Of a DNA stretch of 64,000 bases, positions 42,910-51,796 are shown in pieces. This DNA is from JABFXC01 sp045804265 (lineage in GTDB: Bacteria; Gemmatimonadota; Gemmatimonadetes; Gemmatimonadales; Gemmatimonadaceae), in assembly GCA_045804265.1 (NCBI GenBank), contig JBJMNK010000001.1, positions 9,483 through 73,482 of the forward strand. The letters run 5' to 3'. The notes beneath the pieces were generated by a model that saw nothing but the letters and a program-made list of their open reading frames with translations, was not told where the DNA came from and did not search any database. Position 1 is the first letter of the stretch, and every line of letters begins with the position of its first letter. Position numbers and translations under genes: made by a program.

Positions 42910-43320
42910 ATGCGCTTCATTCAGAAAGTGACGCTGGTGTTCGGAATCATCTTCGTCGCTGTCGCGATCCTGGGATTCCTCACCGGAGGGATGTCGATGG
43001 ATGCGCACATGGCGACGTCGCCGAAGCTGGTCGGGCTCTTCCCGATGAACGCGGCACACAACGCGGTACACCTCGTGTTCGGCGCATGGGCACTCTTCGC
43101 GGCGAAGTCAGCGGTGAACTCGCGCAGGTTCTGCCTGCTCTCGGGTGCGATCTACCTCGTGCTCGCGGGGCTTGGCTTCATCCTGCCGGAAGCGTTCGGA
43201 CTCGTTCCGATCGGCGGCAACGACATCGCGCTGCACGCGGTGCTCGGCATCGCGCTGACGGCAGTGGGCGCGATGACGGGAACGGCCGAAGACAGCGTCA
43301 CGTCGGGAGCGCGGGCCTGA
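42910..43320 (+). CDS. DUF4383 small membrane protein (copy 2)
   Basis: 136 residues, four helices, aligned end to end with the preceding gene: MRFIQKVTLVFG, SMDAHMATS, FPMNAAHNAVHLVFGAWAL and GLVPIGGNDIALHAVLG. Only the terminal tails and some helix positions differ, so it arose by tandem duplication. The 106-base spacer holds no further gene. It is followed by a strong terminator that serves the opposite gene and perhaps this one. Confidence 0.87.
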   Translation: MRFIQKVTLVFGIIFVAVAILGFLTGGMSMDAHMATSPKLVGLFPMNAAHNAVHLVFGAWALFAAKSAVNSRRFCLLSGAIYLVLAGLGFILPEAFGLVPIGGNDIALHAVLGIALTAVGAMTGTAEDSVTSGARA

Positions 43321-43412
43321 CCTCCAACTCGCTGACGTGACGCGCGAGGATCCGGTCAGCACGAGACGGTGACCCTCGCAAGCTGAACGCGGCGGGAGCC
43401 GGTAAGAAAAGA

Positions 43413-43464
43413 GGGGCGGTGTTTCGAAGCAGCGGAGATTGCCGCTGTCTCGAGACGCCGCCCC
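43413..43464 (-). terminator. long near-perfect terminator stem for the aldo/keto reductase operon
   Basis: A stem of about 23 pairs with few mismatches and a six-base loop, capped by ggggcgg / ccgcccc, is followed on the minus strand by CTTTTCTT. It lies 28 bases after the aldo/keto reductase stop; on the plus strand it follows the second DUF4383 gene and may also act there. Confidence 0.85.
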
Positions 43465-43491
43465 TGCTTCTTCAGCAGTCAGACGCTCGCG

Positions 43492-44475
43492 TCAGGCGCG
43501 CTCGCTGTCGAGCGAGGCCATGGCGTGCGGATCATAACGGTCGCCCTTCGCCGCGTCGTGCGGGACGACCTGCTCGATGCGCGCCAGGTCGCTGGCCGAC
43601 AGCCGCACGTCGATCGCGCCGAGTGCCTCGGTGAGCCGCTCGCGACGACGCGCCCCGATGAGCGGGATGATGTCATCGCCGCGAGCCAGCACCCAGGCAA
43701 TGGCCAGTTGGGGAACGGTGATTCCCTTCACCCTGGCGATGGCGGCCAGCGCGTCGACGAGCGAGAGATTGTGCACGAGGTTCTCGCCCTGAAAGCGCGG
43801 GAAGCGTCCGCGGGTGAGCGCAGCGTCTGCGGCGCGCTCGCTGAGGAGACCGCGCGAGAGAACACCATACGCCGTGACCGCAATGCCCAGCTCGCGGAGC
43901 GTCGGCAGGATGCTGCGCTCGACCGATCGTGAGATCAGCGAGTACTCGATCTGCAGGTCGGCGATCGGATGCACGGCATGTGCGCGCCGAACGGTCGCCG
44001 CGCCGACCTCCGACAGGCCGATATGCCTGACGTAGCCGGCCTTCACCATGTCGGCGATCGCGCCGATGGTGTCCTCGATCGGAACGTCAGGGTCGAGTCG
44101 CGCGGGGCGGTACACGTCGACGTAGGAGACGCCGAGTCGCTGGAGTGAGTAGGCGAGTGCGGTCTTCACCGCGGCCGGTCGCGCGTCGTAGCCGAGCCAC
44201 GAGCGATCGGGCCCACGTTGCGCGCCGAACTTCACGCTCAATTGATACCGCTCGCGAGCGACGCCCTTTAGCGCCGAACGGAGCAACATCTCGTTGTGCC
44301 CCATCCCGTAGAAGTCGCCGGTGTCGAGCAGGGTGATGCCGCTGTCGAGCGCGGCATGGATCGTGGCAATGCTCTCGGCCTCGTCGGACGGCCCGTAGAA
44401 GTCGGACATCCCCATGCAGCCAAGCCCGATCGCCGAAGTGGACGGTCCTGCCCGGCCTAACGCGCGGGTGTTCAC
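43492..44475 (-). CDS. aldo/keto reductase, catalytic His replaced
   Basis: 327 residues from GTG, overlapping the acyl-CoA dehydrogenase stop as GTGA. The AKR barrel is clear: GLGCMGMSDFYG, LLDTGDFYGMGHNE (Asp and Tyr of the tetrad), LSVKFGAQ (Lys) and GYVRHIGLSEVGAATVRRAH. The usual catalytic His in QHRVDP reads PARLDP, as in a subset of bacterial homologs. NADPH-dependent carbonyl reduction is the family reaction; the His change could narrow the chemistry. A strong terminator follows. Confidence 0.88.
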   Translation of the reverse strand: MNTRALGRAGPSTSAIGLGCMGMSDFYGPSDEAESIATIHAALDSGITLLDTGDFYGMGHNEMLLRSALKGVARERYQLSVKFGAQRGPDRSWLGYDARPAAVKTALAYSLQRLGVSYVDVYRPARLDPDVPIEDTIGAIADMVKAGYVRHIGLSEVGAATVRRAHAVHPIADLQIEYSLISRSVERSILPTLRELGIAVTAYGVLSRGLLSERAADAALTRGRFPRFQGENLVHNLSLVDALAAIARVKGITVPQLAIAWVLARGDDIIPLIGARRRERLTEALGAIDVRLSASDLARIEQVVPHDAAKGDRYDPHAMASLDSERA

Positions 44476-46409
44476 GAGACGCCTAACGCCTGGCGGCGGA
44501 TCGAACGGTTGCCCGGCTCCTGCGGCGTCGCACCGTCGGCGACGGGACGCGCGTCGCCCATCAACCCGACGATGCCGCGTTCGATCCAGCTGTGATCCCC
44601 GGCGAGGACGTGATTCGCCACCCGGCGCATCGCGTCGTCGTTGGCGCCGTACAGCTCGCGGAAGTGCTGCTCGACGCGGACCTTCGCTTCCCGGCAGAAG
44701 TAGTCGGCGAGCTCGATCGCCTGCTCGTTCCCTTCCTTCGCGAGCATCTTCGCGCGGGTGATCGCGGCGCTCATCGCGAACAGCTCGGCGCCGATGTCGA
44801 CGGCGCGGAAGAGGACGAGCTGGCGGCGCTCGAGCTTCGGACCGAAGCGGACCATCGCGTGGAAGATCGCGCGGCCAAGGTGTCGGGTGTTGCGCTCGAT
44901 ATACCGGAGGTGCTTCGCGAGTTTCCCGAACGACGCGTAGCTCACCGGCAGCTGTCCCCTGCCGATCCAGCGCGCGGCGTACCACGCGGGGTAGAACTTC
45001 GCGACGCGGCCAGCGGCCGCTGCGCGCTCGCCCATGTTCACGCCGGGCGCGACGAGCGCGAACGCGGTCTTGAAGTGATGATCGACCGCCTCGCGGGCGA
45101 TGAACAACCGCATGATCTCCGACGAGCCTTCGAAGATCAGGTTGATGCGGAAGTCGCGCATCGCCCGTTCGATCGGGATCGGCAGCTCGCCGCGCGCGCC
45201 TAACGATGCAGCGGTCTCGTAGCCGCGGCCGCCGCGCACCTGCAGCGTGTCGTCCACCAGCCGCCAGCCGGCTTCGGTGTTCCACATCTTGGCGATCGCC
45301 GCCTCGAGGCGGATGTCGTAGTTGCCGCGCTCGTAGAGGGCGCAGGCGAGCTCGCCGATCGCCTCCATCGCGAACGTGTCCGCCGCGCAATGCGCGATCT
45401 TCTTCGACACCGCTTCGTGCTTGCCGATCGGTTGTCCCCACTGCACGCGCTCGTTCCCCCACGTCCGCATCACCTGCAGCATCGCCTTGCCGACGCCGGC
45501 GCAGCTGGCCGGGAGCGTCAGGCGCCCCGTGTTGAGCGTCGTGAGCGCGAGCTTGAGCCCCTTGCCCACTCCCCACAGCACGTTCTCCACCGGGACTTGC
45601 ACGTTCTCGAACTTGATGACGCCGTTCTCGATCGCCTTGAGTCCCATGAAGCGGCAACGATGCTTGACCGAGACGCCGGGCATGTTCGCGTCGACGATGA
45701 ACGCGGTGATCTGCTTCTTGTTCTTCCCGTTCACCTCCACGTCGGGCGTCCGCGCCATCACGACGAACAGCTCGGCGCGCGTCCCGTTGGTGCACCACAA
45801 CTTTTCACCGTTGATGATCCAGTGCTTCCCGTCGAGGCTCAGCGTCGCCGACGTATGCATGTTCGCCGGATCGCTGCCGGCATCGACCTCGGTGAGCGCG
45901 AACGCCGAGATCGCGCCCCTGGCCATGCGCGGAAAGAATCTTCGCTTCTGCTCCTCGGTGCCGAACAGCTTGAGTGGCTGCGGCAAGCCGATGGACTGAT
46001 GGGCCGACAGCAGCGCGGTGAGCGAGCCGTCCTTCGATGTCACGAGCTGCATCGCGCGGACATAGCTCATCTGCGAGAGTCCGAGCCCGCCGTATTCCTT
46101 CGGGATCTTGATCCCGAACGCGCCCATCTCGCGCAGCTCCTGGATCAGTGTCTCGGGGATCTCGCCGGTGCGATCGATCTCTTCCGAATCGATGCGACGG
46201 AGGAACGCCTCCAGCTTGTCCATGAACGGCTTCGCGCGCGCTTCCTCCTCGGCGTTGCGCACGGGCGGATGCGGGTCGATGAGGTCGAGACGGAAGCGTC
46301 CGAGAAAGAGCTCGCGAACGAAGCTCGGATGCTCCCACTCACTTTCGCGCGCCGCTTCGGCGACGTCGCGGGCCTCGGTCTCGGATGCAAGTGCCCTCTG
46401 CTCAGCCAT
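44472..46409 (-). CDS. acyl-CoA dehydrogenase, long (VLCAD-like) type
   Basis: 645 residues from an ATG with GGAGG five bases upstream. FAD and substrate signatures: FALTEVDAGSDPANM, NGEKLWCTNG, WGQPIGKHEAVSKKIA, and the catalytic Glu in INLIFEGSSEIMRL. The extra ~170 C-terminal residues after that (helical, NTRHLGRAIFHAMVR) match the membrane-interacting C domain of very-long-chain enzymes. It performs the first step of fatty-acid beta-oxidation. Lies 25 bases after the SURF1 gene and overlaps the aldo/keto reductase. Confidence 0.95.
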   Translation of the reverse strand: MAEQRALASETEARDVAEAARESEWEHPSFVRELFLGRFRLDLIDPHPPVRNAEEEARAKPFMDKLEAFLRRIDSEEIDRTGEIPETLIQELREMGAFGIKIPKEYGGLGLSQMSYVRAMQLVTSKDGSLTALLSAHQSIGLPQPLKLFGTEEQKRRFFPRMARGAISAFALTEVDAGSDPANMHTSATLSLDGKHWIINGEKLWCTNGTRAELFVVMARTPDVEVNGKNKKQITAFIVDANMPGVSVKHRCRFMGLKAIENGVIKFENVQVPVENVLWGVGKGLKLALTTLNTGRLTLPASCAGVGKAMLQVMRTWGNERVQWGQPIGKHEAVSKKIAHCAADTFAMEAIGELACALYERGNYDIRLEAAIAKMWNTEAGWRLVDDTLQVRGGRGYETAASLGARGELPIPIERAMRDFRINLIFEGSSEIMRLFIAREAVDHHFKTAFALVAPGVNMGERAAAAGRVAKFYPAWYAARWIGRGQLPVSYASFGKLAKHLRYIERNTRHLGRAIFHAMVRFGPKLERRQLVLFRAVDIGAELFAMSAAITRAKMLAKEGNEQAIELADYFCREAKVRVEQHFRELYGANDDAMRRVANHVLAGDHSWIERGIVGLMGDARPVADGATPQEPGNRSIRRQALGVS

Positions 46410-46434
46410 CAGATCCTCCACGGTGATGACACCG

Positions 46435-47205
46435 TCAGCTGTTTCGGTCGATTGGGCGAAGCGCCGGTGTGTCGCTCGTGCGCCGTTCGTTGCGGACGAC
46501 GATCACCGCCCCGCCGAGCGCGATGGCCGCGAATGCGAACCACTGGATTGCATAGCTTCGATGCGGACCCTCGTCCAGCACGGGGAGCGTAAACCGTGCC
46601 GGTGCCTGATGCGCCGCGTCCCCTCCCGCCACAGGGGGCGCGTGGGACGCGCTGCTGTCGGCGACGGCCCACAGGTACATCGCCCGCACCGGACGTCCAG
46701 CGCGGTGCGCGAGGTCACCACGCTGCAGGTGCCGCACCGCCGCGGGCTGCCCTGGAATCGAGTCCGGCGAGCTGGCGGTCGGCAGCTCGTCGAGGTAGCC
46801 GTCCACCGTTAGGCTGTCGCCCTCGTGCCAACGGCTGCGATCGGCGCGAACGCCATCGGGCGCGTAGATCCACCCGCGCACGACGATCGTCGCCGAGTCG
46901 CTGCCGCGCGTGATGACGGGGGTGACGAGGAAGACCCCCGGCGACCCTTCGTGCGTGCGCTGCACGAGCATCGTCTCGTGCGCGTAGTCCGGAACCCCGC
47001 TGACCCGGGCGCGCCGGTACCGGAGTGAATCAGCCGGGCCGCTGAGCGAATCGATCGACACCGGTGGCGCGGCGAGTCGGACGCTCATCTCGGCGTTGAT
47101 GCGCTGCTTCTCATGCAGGCGGCTCACCTGCCAGACGCCAAGTCGCACGAAGATCGCGGCGCCGGCAATCGACAGCGCGATGAATCCGAGCGTCCTGGCC
47201 TTCAT
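46435..47205 (-). CDS. SURF1-family cytochrome oxidase assembly protein
   Basis: 256 residues with transmembrane helices at both ends (ALSIAGAAIFVRLGVWQVSRL and AIQWFAFAAIALGGAVIVV). Family blocks: GVWQVSRLHEK, YRRARVSGVPDYAHETML, VRGWIYAPDG and the C-terminal HRSYAIQWFAFA. SURF1/Shy1 helps insert haem a into cytochrome c oxidase. No cox genes are adjacent; instead it heads a run with an acyl-CoA dehydrogenase and an aldo/keto reductase, which may be incidental. Confidence 0.9.
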   Translation of the reverse strand: MKARTLGFIALSIAGAAIFVRLGVWQVSRLHEKQRINAEMSVRLAAPPVSIDSLSGPADSLRYRRARVSGVPDYAHETMLVQRTHEGSPGVFLVTPVITRGSDSATIVVRGWIYAPDGVRADRSRWHEGDSLTVDGYLDELPTASSPDSIPGQPAAVRHLQRGDLAHRAGRPVRAMYLWAVADSSASHAPPVAGGDAAHQAPARFTLPVLDEGPHRSYAIQWFAFAAIALGGAVIVVRNERRTSDTPALRPIDRNS

Positions 47206-47277
47206 CGAGATGCGACCGCTCGCACGACGTGCACGTTCATGACTGAAATATGGCGCGCGGTCGGGGGCGGCGCGCCG

Positions 47278-48111
47278 TCAGAAGAGTGACATCTGCGTGC
47301 CCAGGGTATCCGGCGGGACGGGGCGTTGTCCCACCGCCACCTGTGCGTCGCGCGCGGTCTGGGGTGCGTGGCCCGCGTAGTAGTTGCTCGAGTAGGCGTA
47401 GACCGCGCGCCCCGCCTCGGCGGCGCGCATCATGACGCGCGCCCACTCCTCGATTTCGCGCGAACGATCAACCTGAACGTGCGAATGATCGGTGATCGCG
47501 CGATCCGGGCCCATCCAGCGGATGTAGTGGAAGGGCGCGGTCGGCTTGTCGGCGAGCTTGAGCAGCACGTCGCGTGGGATCCATGGCCCTTCGCTCAGCG
47601 CGAGCGAGACGCCGTGCTCGACGAGCATGGCGTGCACGTCGCGATTGATCCACGACCGTCGGCGAAACTCGATCGCCACCGGCACGTCGCGCGGCCAGGT
47701 GGCGAGATACGCGACGAGCGCCGGGTATTCCTCGATGCCGAAGTCGGGGCCCATCTGCATGAGGATCGGACCGAGCTTCGCACCGAGGCCGCGCGCACGA
47801 GCGATGAAGAGCGCCGTCTCCTCCTCAGACGCACGAAGCCGTCGCTCGTGGGTGATCGACTGCGGAAGCTTGAGCGTGAAGAGGAAGTTGTCCGGCGTTC
47901 GCCTCACCCACCCTTCGATGGTCTTCTCCGGCGGGATGGCGTAGAACGTGGAGTCGACCTCGACCGTGTCGAACGCGCGGGCGTAGACGGAGAGAAAATC
48001 GGTGGCCCGCGTCCCCGAGGGGTAGAATCCGCCCAGCCACGCATCGTAATTCCACCCCTGCGCACCGATGCGAATCGGCGCCGGTGCCATGTCCGGCGAT
48101 TGTTCGGTCAT
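47278..48111 (-). CDS. DUF72 (YecE-like) protein
   Basis: 277 residues, cytoplasmic TIM-barrel family. IRIGAQGWNYDAWLGGFYP at the start, TVEVDSTFYAIPPEKTIEGW, FLFTLKLPQSITHERRL, VAIEFRRRSWIN and VYAYSSNYYAGHAPQTAR near the end are the DUF72 landmarks. Function not established; possibly nucleic-acid related in some members. Divergent from the glycine-zipper gene, with a 119-base intergenic region. Confidence 0.92.
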   Translation of the reverse strand: MTEQSPDMAPAPIRIGAQGWNYDAWLGGFYPSGTRATDFLSVYARAFDTVEVDSTFYAIPPEKTIEGWVRRTPDNFLFTLKLPQSITHERRLRASEEETALFIARARGLGAKLGPILMQMGPDFGIEEYPALVAYLATWPRDVPVAIEFRRRSWINRDVHAMLVEHGVSLALSEGPWIPRDVLLKLADKPTAPFHYIRWMGPDRAITDHSHVQVDRSREIEEWARVMMRAAEAGRAVYAYSSNYYAGHAPQTARDAQVAVGQRPVPPDTLGTQMSLF

Positions 48112-48230
48112 GGCGCACGTTGGCGCGCGCCGAACGTGACGACGATCGCAACGCGGATGAAGCTGGTCCCGCTTTTGCCACTTTTCATCGCGTATCTGAG
48201 AAGATTCTGGAATCCATCGCGGGAGGGAGC

Positions 48231-49460
48231 ATGGAACGGAACGATGAAGTGCGCAACGACGAGATCAGCCGAGCCGACGAGCTGCGACGCGACGAAACGC
48301 GGCGCTCCGAGGACGATCGCGGATATACGACGTCGGACTCGATCGTGCGCGACGACTCGCTCGTCGCGCGCAGCCACGACTACCTCGCCGATCGCACGGC
48401 GCGCGCCAACGATGCAGTCGTCGATGATGACGTCGTGGATCACGACCACGAGCCGACGGCGGGCGACCAGGTTGGCGAGGCGGCGGGCGGGATCGGCGGC
48501 GTGCTCGCCGGCGCGGCGATCGGTTCGCTGGGTGGCCCGATCGGCACGGTAATCGGAGGGATCGCCGGCGCGATCGGCGGGTGGTGGACGGGGCGCGCGA
48601 TCGCGGAGGCGGCATCGAACTTCTCGCGCGCGGATGACCAGCACTTCCGCACCGATTACGAAGCGCGTGCGAACGCGGTCCCGACGAATCCGGACCTCTC
48701 CTACGATCGCGTGCGTCCGGCCTACCAGCTCGGGTACCTGGCGAGCCGGAATCCCGATTACGCCGGGCAATCGTTCGAGGAGATCGAGCCGCATCTCGAA
48801 CGCGGATGGACGAGCACTACCGACGGCAGCGACTGGAACGACATGCGCGACTATGCGCGTACCGCCTACGTGCGCGGCGCGGCGTCGCAGTCGTCGCTGA
48901 CCGGCGACCCGAGCGCGAAGAACTCGTACAGCTCGACGGGGACGCATGGCAGCATCGGCACCGGCGCCGACGTCCCGGAGAGCGAGCCCGCGGGTACCAT
49001 GGACCAGAGTGGACGGAGGACGCCCATGTCATACGACGACGATCGTCTCGACAGTGATAGTCTCGACCGCCAGTCTGCGAGTGGCGCCAACGCGTCGTTG
49101 CCGAGCGAGCGTGGTGAGCGGTCGGCCATCGCCGACGACGTCGAAGGGCGCCTCGCGTCGCGCGTCGGGAGCAGCTTCACCCGTCAGGGCGACGTGCCGC
49201 TGAACAACGGCAGCGTGACCGATCGCGCCGGCGTGGTGCGGGCGCAGGACACCGACAAGCAGGCCAGCCGGGAATCGGGAGCGCTGCGCGGCGATGATGC
49301 GAATCGCGGACCGAGCTTTGCCGATCCTGTCGCCGGCGAAGGTGTGGAGAACATCGGGTCGTCAGGGCTCGCGCCGCGTGGCGACGAGGGTGCGCTGAAC
49401 GAGACGCCGCGCGACGACACGCTGCGGAACAGCGGCGAGGACAGCGCCGAGCGGTACTAG
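48231..49460 (+). CDS. glycine-zipper stress-type protein with long disordered tail
   Basis: 409 residues from an ATG with GGGAGGG upstream. The first 80 residues are highly charged (Asp/Arg repeats), then a glycine-zipper membrane-like segment VLAGAAIGSLGGPIGTVIGG and GAIGGWWTGRAIA, then FRTDYEARAN, YDRVRPAYQLGYLASRNPDYAG and FEEIEPHLERGW, a block seen in bacterial general-stress proteins. The last ~200 residues are polar and disordered. No signal peptide. Likely an abiotic-stress or envelope-associated protein. Ends before a strong hairpin. Confidence 0.75.
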   Translation: MERNDEVRNDEISRADELRRDETRRSEDDRGYTTSDSIVRDDSLVARSHDYLADRTARANDAVVDDDVVDHDHEPTAGDQVGEAAGGIGGVLAGAAIGSLGGPIGTVIGGIAGAIGGWWTGRAIAEAASNFSRADDQHFRTDYEARANAVPTNPDLSYDRVRPAYQLGYLASRNPDYAGQSFEEIEPHLERGWTSTTDGSDWNDMRDYARTAYVRGAASQSSLTGDPSAKNSYSSTGTHGSIGTGADVPESEPAGTMDQSGRRTPMSYDDDRLDSDSLDRQSASGANASLPSERGERSAIADDVEGRLASRVGSSFTRQGDVPLNNGSVTDRAGVVRAQDTDKQASRESGALRGDDANRGPSFADPVAGEGVENIGSSGLAPRGDEGALNETPRDDTLRNSGEDSAERY

Positions 49461-49530
49461 GAGACCGGTTCAGCGGGGCGCTCTCACACGAGCCACCGCC
49501 TAACGGTGCGAGCATTCGAAAGCCGGAACC

Positions 49531-49569
49531 GGACAGGGCGGTGTCGCGCGCTGCGACGCCGCCCTGTTC
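49531..49569. terminator. bidirectional terminator hairpin
   Basis: A 17-pair stem (gacagggcggtgtcgc side against gcgacgccgccctgttc, two wobble pairs) with a five-base loop separates the convergent glycine-zipper and lipocalin-fusion genes. It is followed by AATTT on the plus strand and by a weaker T run on the other. Confidence 0.75.
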
Positions 49570-49573
49570 AATT

Positions 49574-51058
49574 TCACCGGTACGTCTCGAAGAATCCCGC
49601 ACCGCTGCCGCTCACCGGCTGTCCGCCCACTCGCCCGCTCAGCCGCGCCATTCCCTTCATCTGGATGAAATACGGGAGCGCCGACGACGCGGTGTGGCCG
49701 CCACGCTCGGCGCCTTTCCGCATGTCCGTCCCGATCGCGTCCTCGATGGTGAGCTCGACTCGCAGTGTGTCGTCGCCGCGGACGTCTTCCATCCGTGCCG
49801 TCGCCGGCACTCGCACGCTGCGTCCACCGACACTGATCGTCCGCGCGTCGTCGTAGGCGATGCTCGCGGGACGGAAGAGCGCGCGGAAACCGAGCGAATC
49901 GACGAGATAGAGGAAGAGCGCGCCGCGGTCGCTGCCCTGAGTGTCCACGCGACCGTAGAGAAACGTGAAGCCTCCGGCGCGCGCCGCTCCCCACTCCCAC
50001 GTCACCCCCTGCCAGACACCCCAGTTGTGATCGTGGTACGACTGGGCCGCGTCGAAGTGCTCGCAGTCGGAGCCGGTGCAGATGGAACCCGAAGCGTCGG
50101 CCCGCAGCGCGGGCACCGCGTAGCCAGACACAACGCCGCTGCCTAACGCTGCGCCGGGAAAGTAGGCACGGGGTTGCGGGGTGACGACCAGGTCGACGCG
50201 CACCGGCGCGCCATCGCCCTCGGCCGGCGCCGCGATCGCGTGCACGTCGTACCGGCCGTCCGGCATGAGGGTCACGCGTGACTCGCCGACCGCGAGATCC
50301 GCGCGGGTGGTCGAGAGCGAAACTGCGCTCGATGGCGCAAGCGCGACGTAGCGCCGTTCGCGCCTCCCTTCCTCGCGCAGCGTGACCAGCGTCTCTCCGC
50401 CCCAGCGACCGTTCGGGATGTCGCCGCCGGCGAGCAGCGTCACGAACGCCCAACGCTTCCGGTCGCTGGAGAGCACGTTGAAGTAGTGCCACTCCGCCCA
50501 CGACGCGCGCTCGGCCGCCGTCAGCTCGGCCGGCGGGAGGTGAAAGTGGTCGATGTCGTCGTGCAGCTGTGCGAGCGTCGGATGATTCCAGCGGACGTCG
50601 CCGGCGTCGTCGTCCCACTCGCCGGAGGCGAAGGCCGGCATCGCACCGACTGCGCGAGTAGCAGAGGGAATCTCACCGCTGGCGCGGACCGTGCGCTCGG
50701 AGCCGTCGCCGCTGCGCAGGTAGAGCAGGGTGCCGTCGATCTGCGGTGCGACAGCCTTCACGTCGGCGGAGAGGCGCGGCGAGGCGAGCAGCTGCAGCTG
50801 GATGAAGCGCGCGTGATCGATCGAGAAGTACATCCCGCCAAGGCCACCGGTCTTCATCACCTCGACATCGATCCCCTCGGGAAGGACGGTCACGTCACCG
50901 CCGCCGACGAGCTTCTCGTCGCGCGCCTGGGCGAGCAGCGCCTCGCCGATCGACAGCAGCACCACCATCACCGCCACGCCGACGCCGTAACCGGCGAGGA
51001 GCAGCAGCGTCCGCGCCGGGCGCAGCGCGAGATGGCGGAAGGCGAGCCGGGCGTACAT
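49574..51058 (-). CDS. ABC permease N-terminus fused to CrtC/AttH-type lipocalin domain
   Basis: 494 residues. The first ~120 resemble the N-terminal part of a MacB/FtsX permease: RLAFRHLALRPARTLLLLAG, one helix, then periplasmic GGGDVTVLPEGIDVE. From about 185 the protein becomes a two-part lipocalin: EWHYFNVLSSDRKRWAFVTLL, PDGRYDVHA, SYHDHNWGVWQGVTWEWGAA (YHDHNWG at 341-347) and FLYLVDSLGFRALFRP, the CrtC-N/AttH signature. The three C-terminal FtsX helices are missing. The lipocalin would hold a lipophilic ligand for the ABC system encoded next to it. Its ATG follows the ATPase stop by three bases. Confidence 0.85.
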   Translation of the reverse strand: MYARLAFRHLALRPARTLLLLAGYGVGVAVMVVLLSIGEALLAQARDEKLVGGGDVTVLPEGIDVEVMKTGGLGGMYFSIDHARFIQLQLLASPRLSADVKAVAPQIDGTLLYLRSGDGSERTVRASGEIPSATRAVGAMPAFASGEWDDDAGDVRWNHPTLAQLHDDIDHFHLPPAELTAAERASWAEWHYFNVLSSDRKRWAFVTLLAGGDIPNGRWGGETLVTLREEGRRERRYVALAPSSAVSLSTTRADLAVGESRVTLMPDGRYDVHAIAAPAEGDGAPVRVDLVVTPQPRAYFPGAALGSGVVSGYAVPALRADASGSICTGSDCEHFDAAQSYHDHNWGVWQGVTWEWGAARAGGFTFLYGRVDTQGSDRGALFLYLVDSLGFRALFRPASIAYDDARTISVGGRSVRVPATARMEDVRGDDTLRVELTIEDAIGTDMRKGAERGGHTASSALPYFIQMKGMARLSGRVGGQPVSGSGAGFFETYR

Positions 51059-51061
51059 TGC

Positions 51062-51796
51062 CTAACGGCCACCGGCGCGAATCGCCTGCTCCGCCGGCGC
51101 CCCGATCGGTGCGCGACGCTCGTCGGCGACGACGAGTCCGTCGCGCATGTGGATCGTGCGCCGTGCGGCGGTCGCGAGGTCTTCATCGTGGGTCACGACG
51201 ACGATCGTTACTCCGTCGTCGTTCAGGCGCTTGAAGAGCGCGGCGATCTCGGCCCCGGTCCGGGCGTCGAGCTCACCGGTCGGTTCGTCGGCGAGTACGA
51301 GCGCGGGGCGGTTGGCGAGCGCGCGGGCGATCGCGACGCGCTGCTGCTCACCGCCGGAGAGCTGCGGCGGGCGATGGCGCTCGCGCGCGGCGAGCCCGAC
51401 GTACGCGAGCAGCTCGCGGGCGCGGGCCGCGCGCTCGGCGCGGCCGACGCCCGCCTCCGACATCGGCAGCTCGATGTTCTCGCGCGCGCTCAGCGCGGCC
51501 AGCAGGTGGAAACGCTGGAAGACAAAGCCGATGCGCCGCAGGCGAAGCGCGGTCGCCTCGCCGTCGCCTAACGCGCCGACGTCGCGGCCATCGAGGTAGA
51601 CGTGGCCGCGGTCGGGGCGGTCGATCGCGCCGAGGAGGTTGAGCAACGTCGACTTGCCGCACCCGGACGGACCAACGATGGCGACATAGTCGCCGGTGTC
51701 GATGGTGAGCGATACGCCGCGCACCGCGCGGACCTCTTCGCTTCCCATGTGATAGCTCCGCTCGACGTTCTCGAGTCGCAGCACCGGCTCGCTCAT
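51062..51796 (-). CDS. ABC transporter ATP-binding protein (LolD/MacB family)
   Basis: 244 residues. Walker A GPSGCGKST at 42-50, Q-loop FVFQRFHLL, signature LSGGEQQR at 146-153, Walker B LVLADEPTGELD at 168-177 and H-loop VVVTHDED. This branch powers mechanotransmission by FtsX-type permeases (LolCDE, MacAB, AttE). Overlaps the downstream end of the permease gene at 51793 by four bases and is followed directly by the lipocalin fusion. Its stop is the TAG of an octamer copy. Confidence 0.95.
   Translation of the reverse strand: MSEPVLRLENVERSYHMGSEEVRAVRGVSLTIDTGDYVAIVGPSGCGKSTLLNLLGAIDRPDRGHVYLDGRDVGALGDGEATALRLRRIGFVFQRFHLLAALSARENIELPMSEAGVGRAERAARARELLAYVGLAARERHRPPQLSGGEQQRVAIARALANRPALVLADEPTGELDARTGAEIAALFKRLNDDGVTIVVVTHDEDLATAARRTIHMRDGLVVADERRAPIGAPAEQAIRAGGR

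Noticed and set aside
43492..45798. One 768-codon frame joining the aldo/keto reductase to upstream sequence
   Set aside because: The upstream part is an out-of-frame shadow of the acyl-CoA dehydrogenase; the real start is the GTG at 44475.
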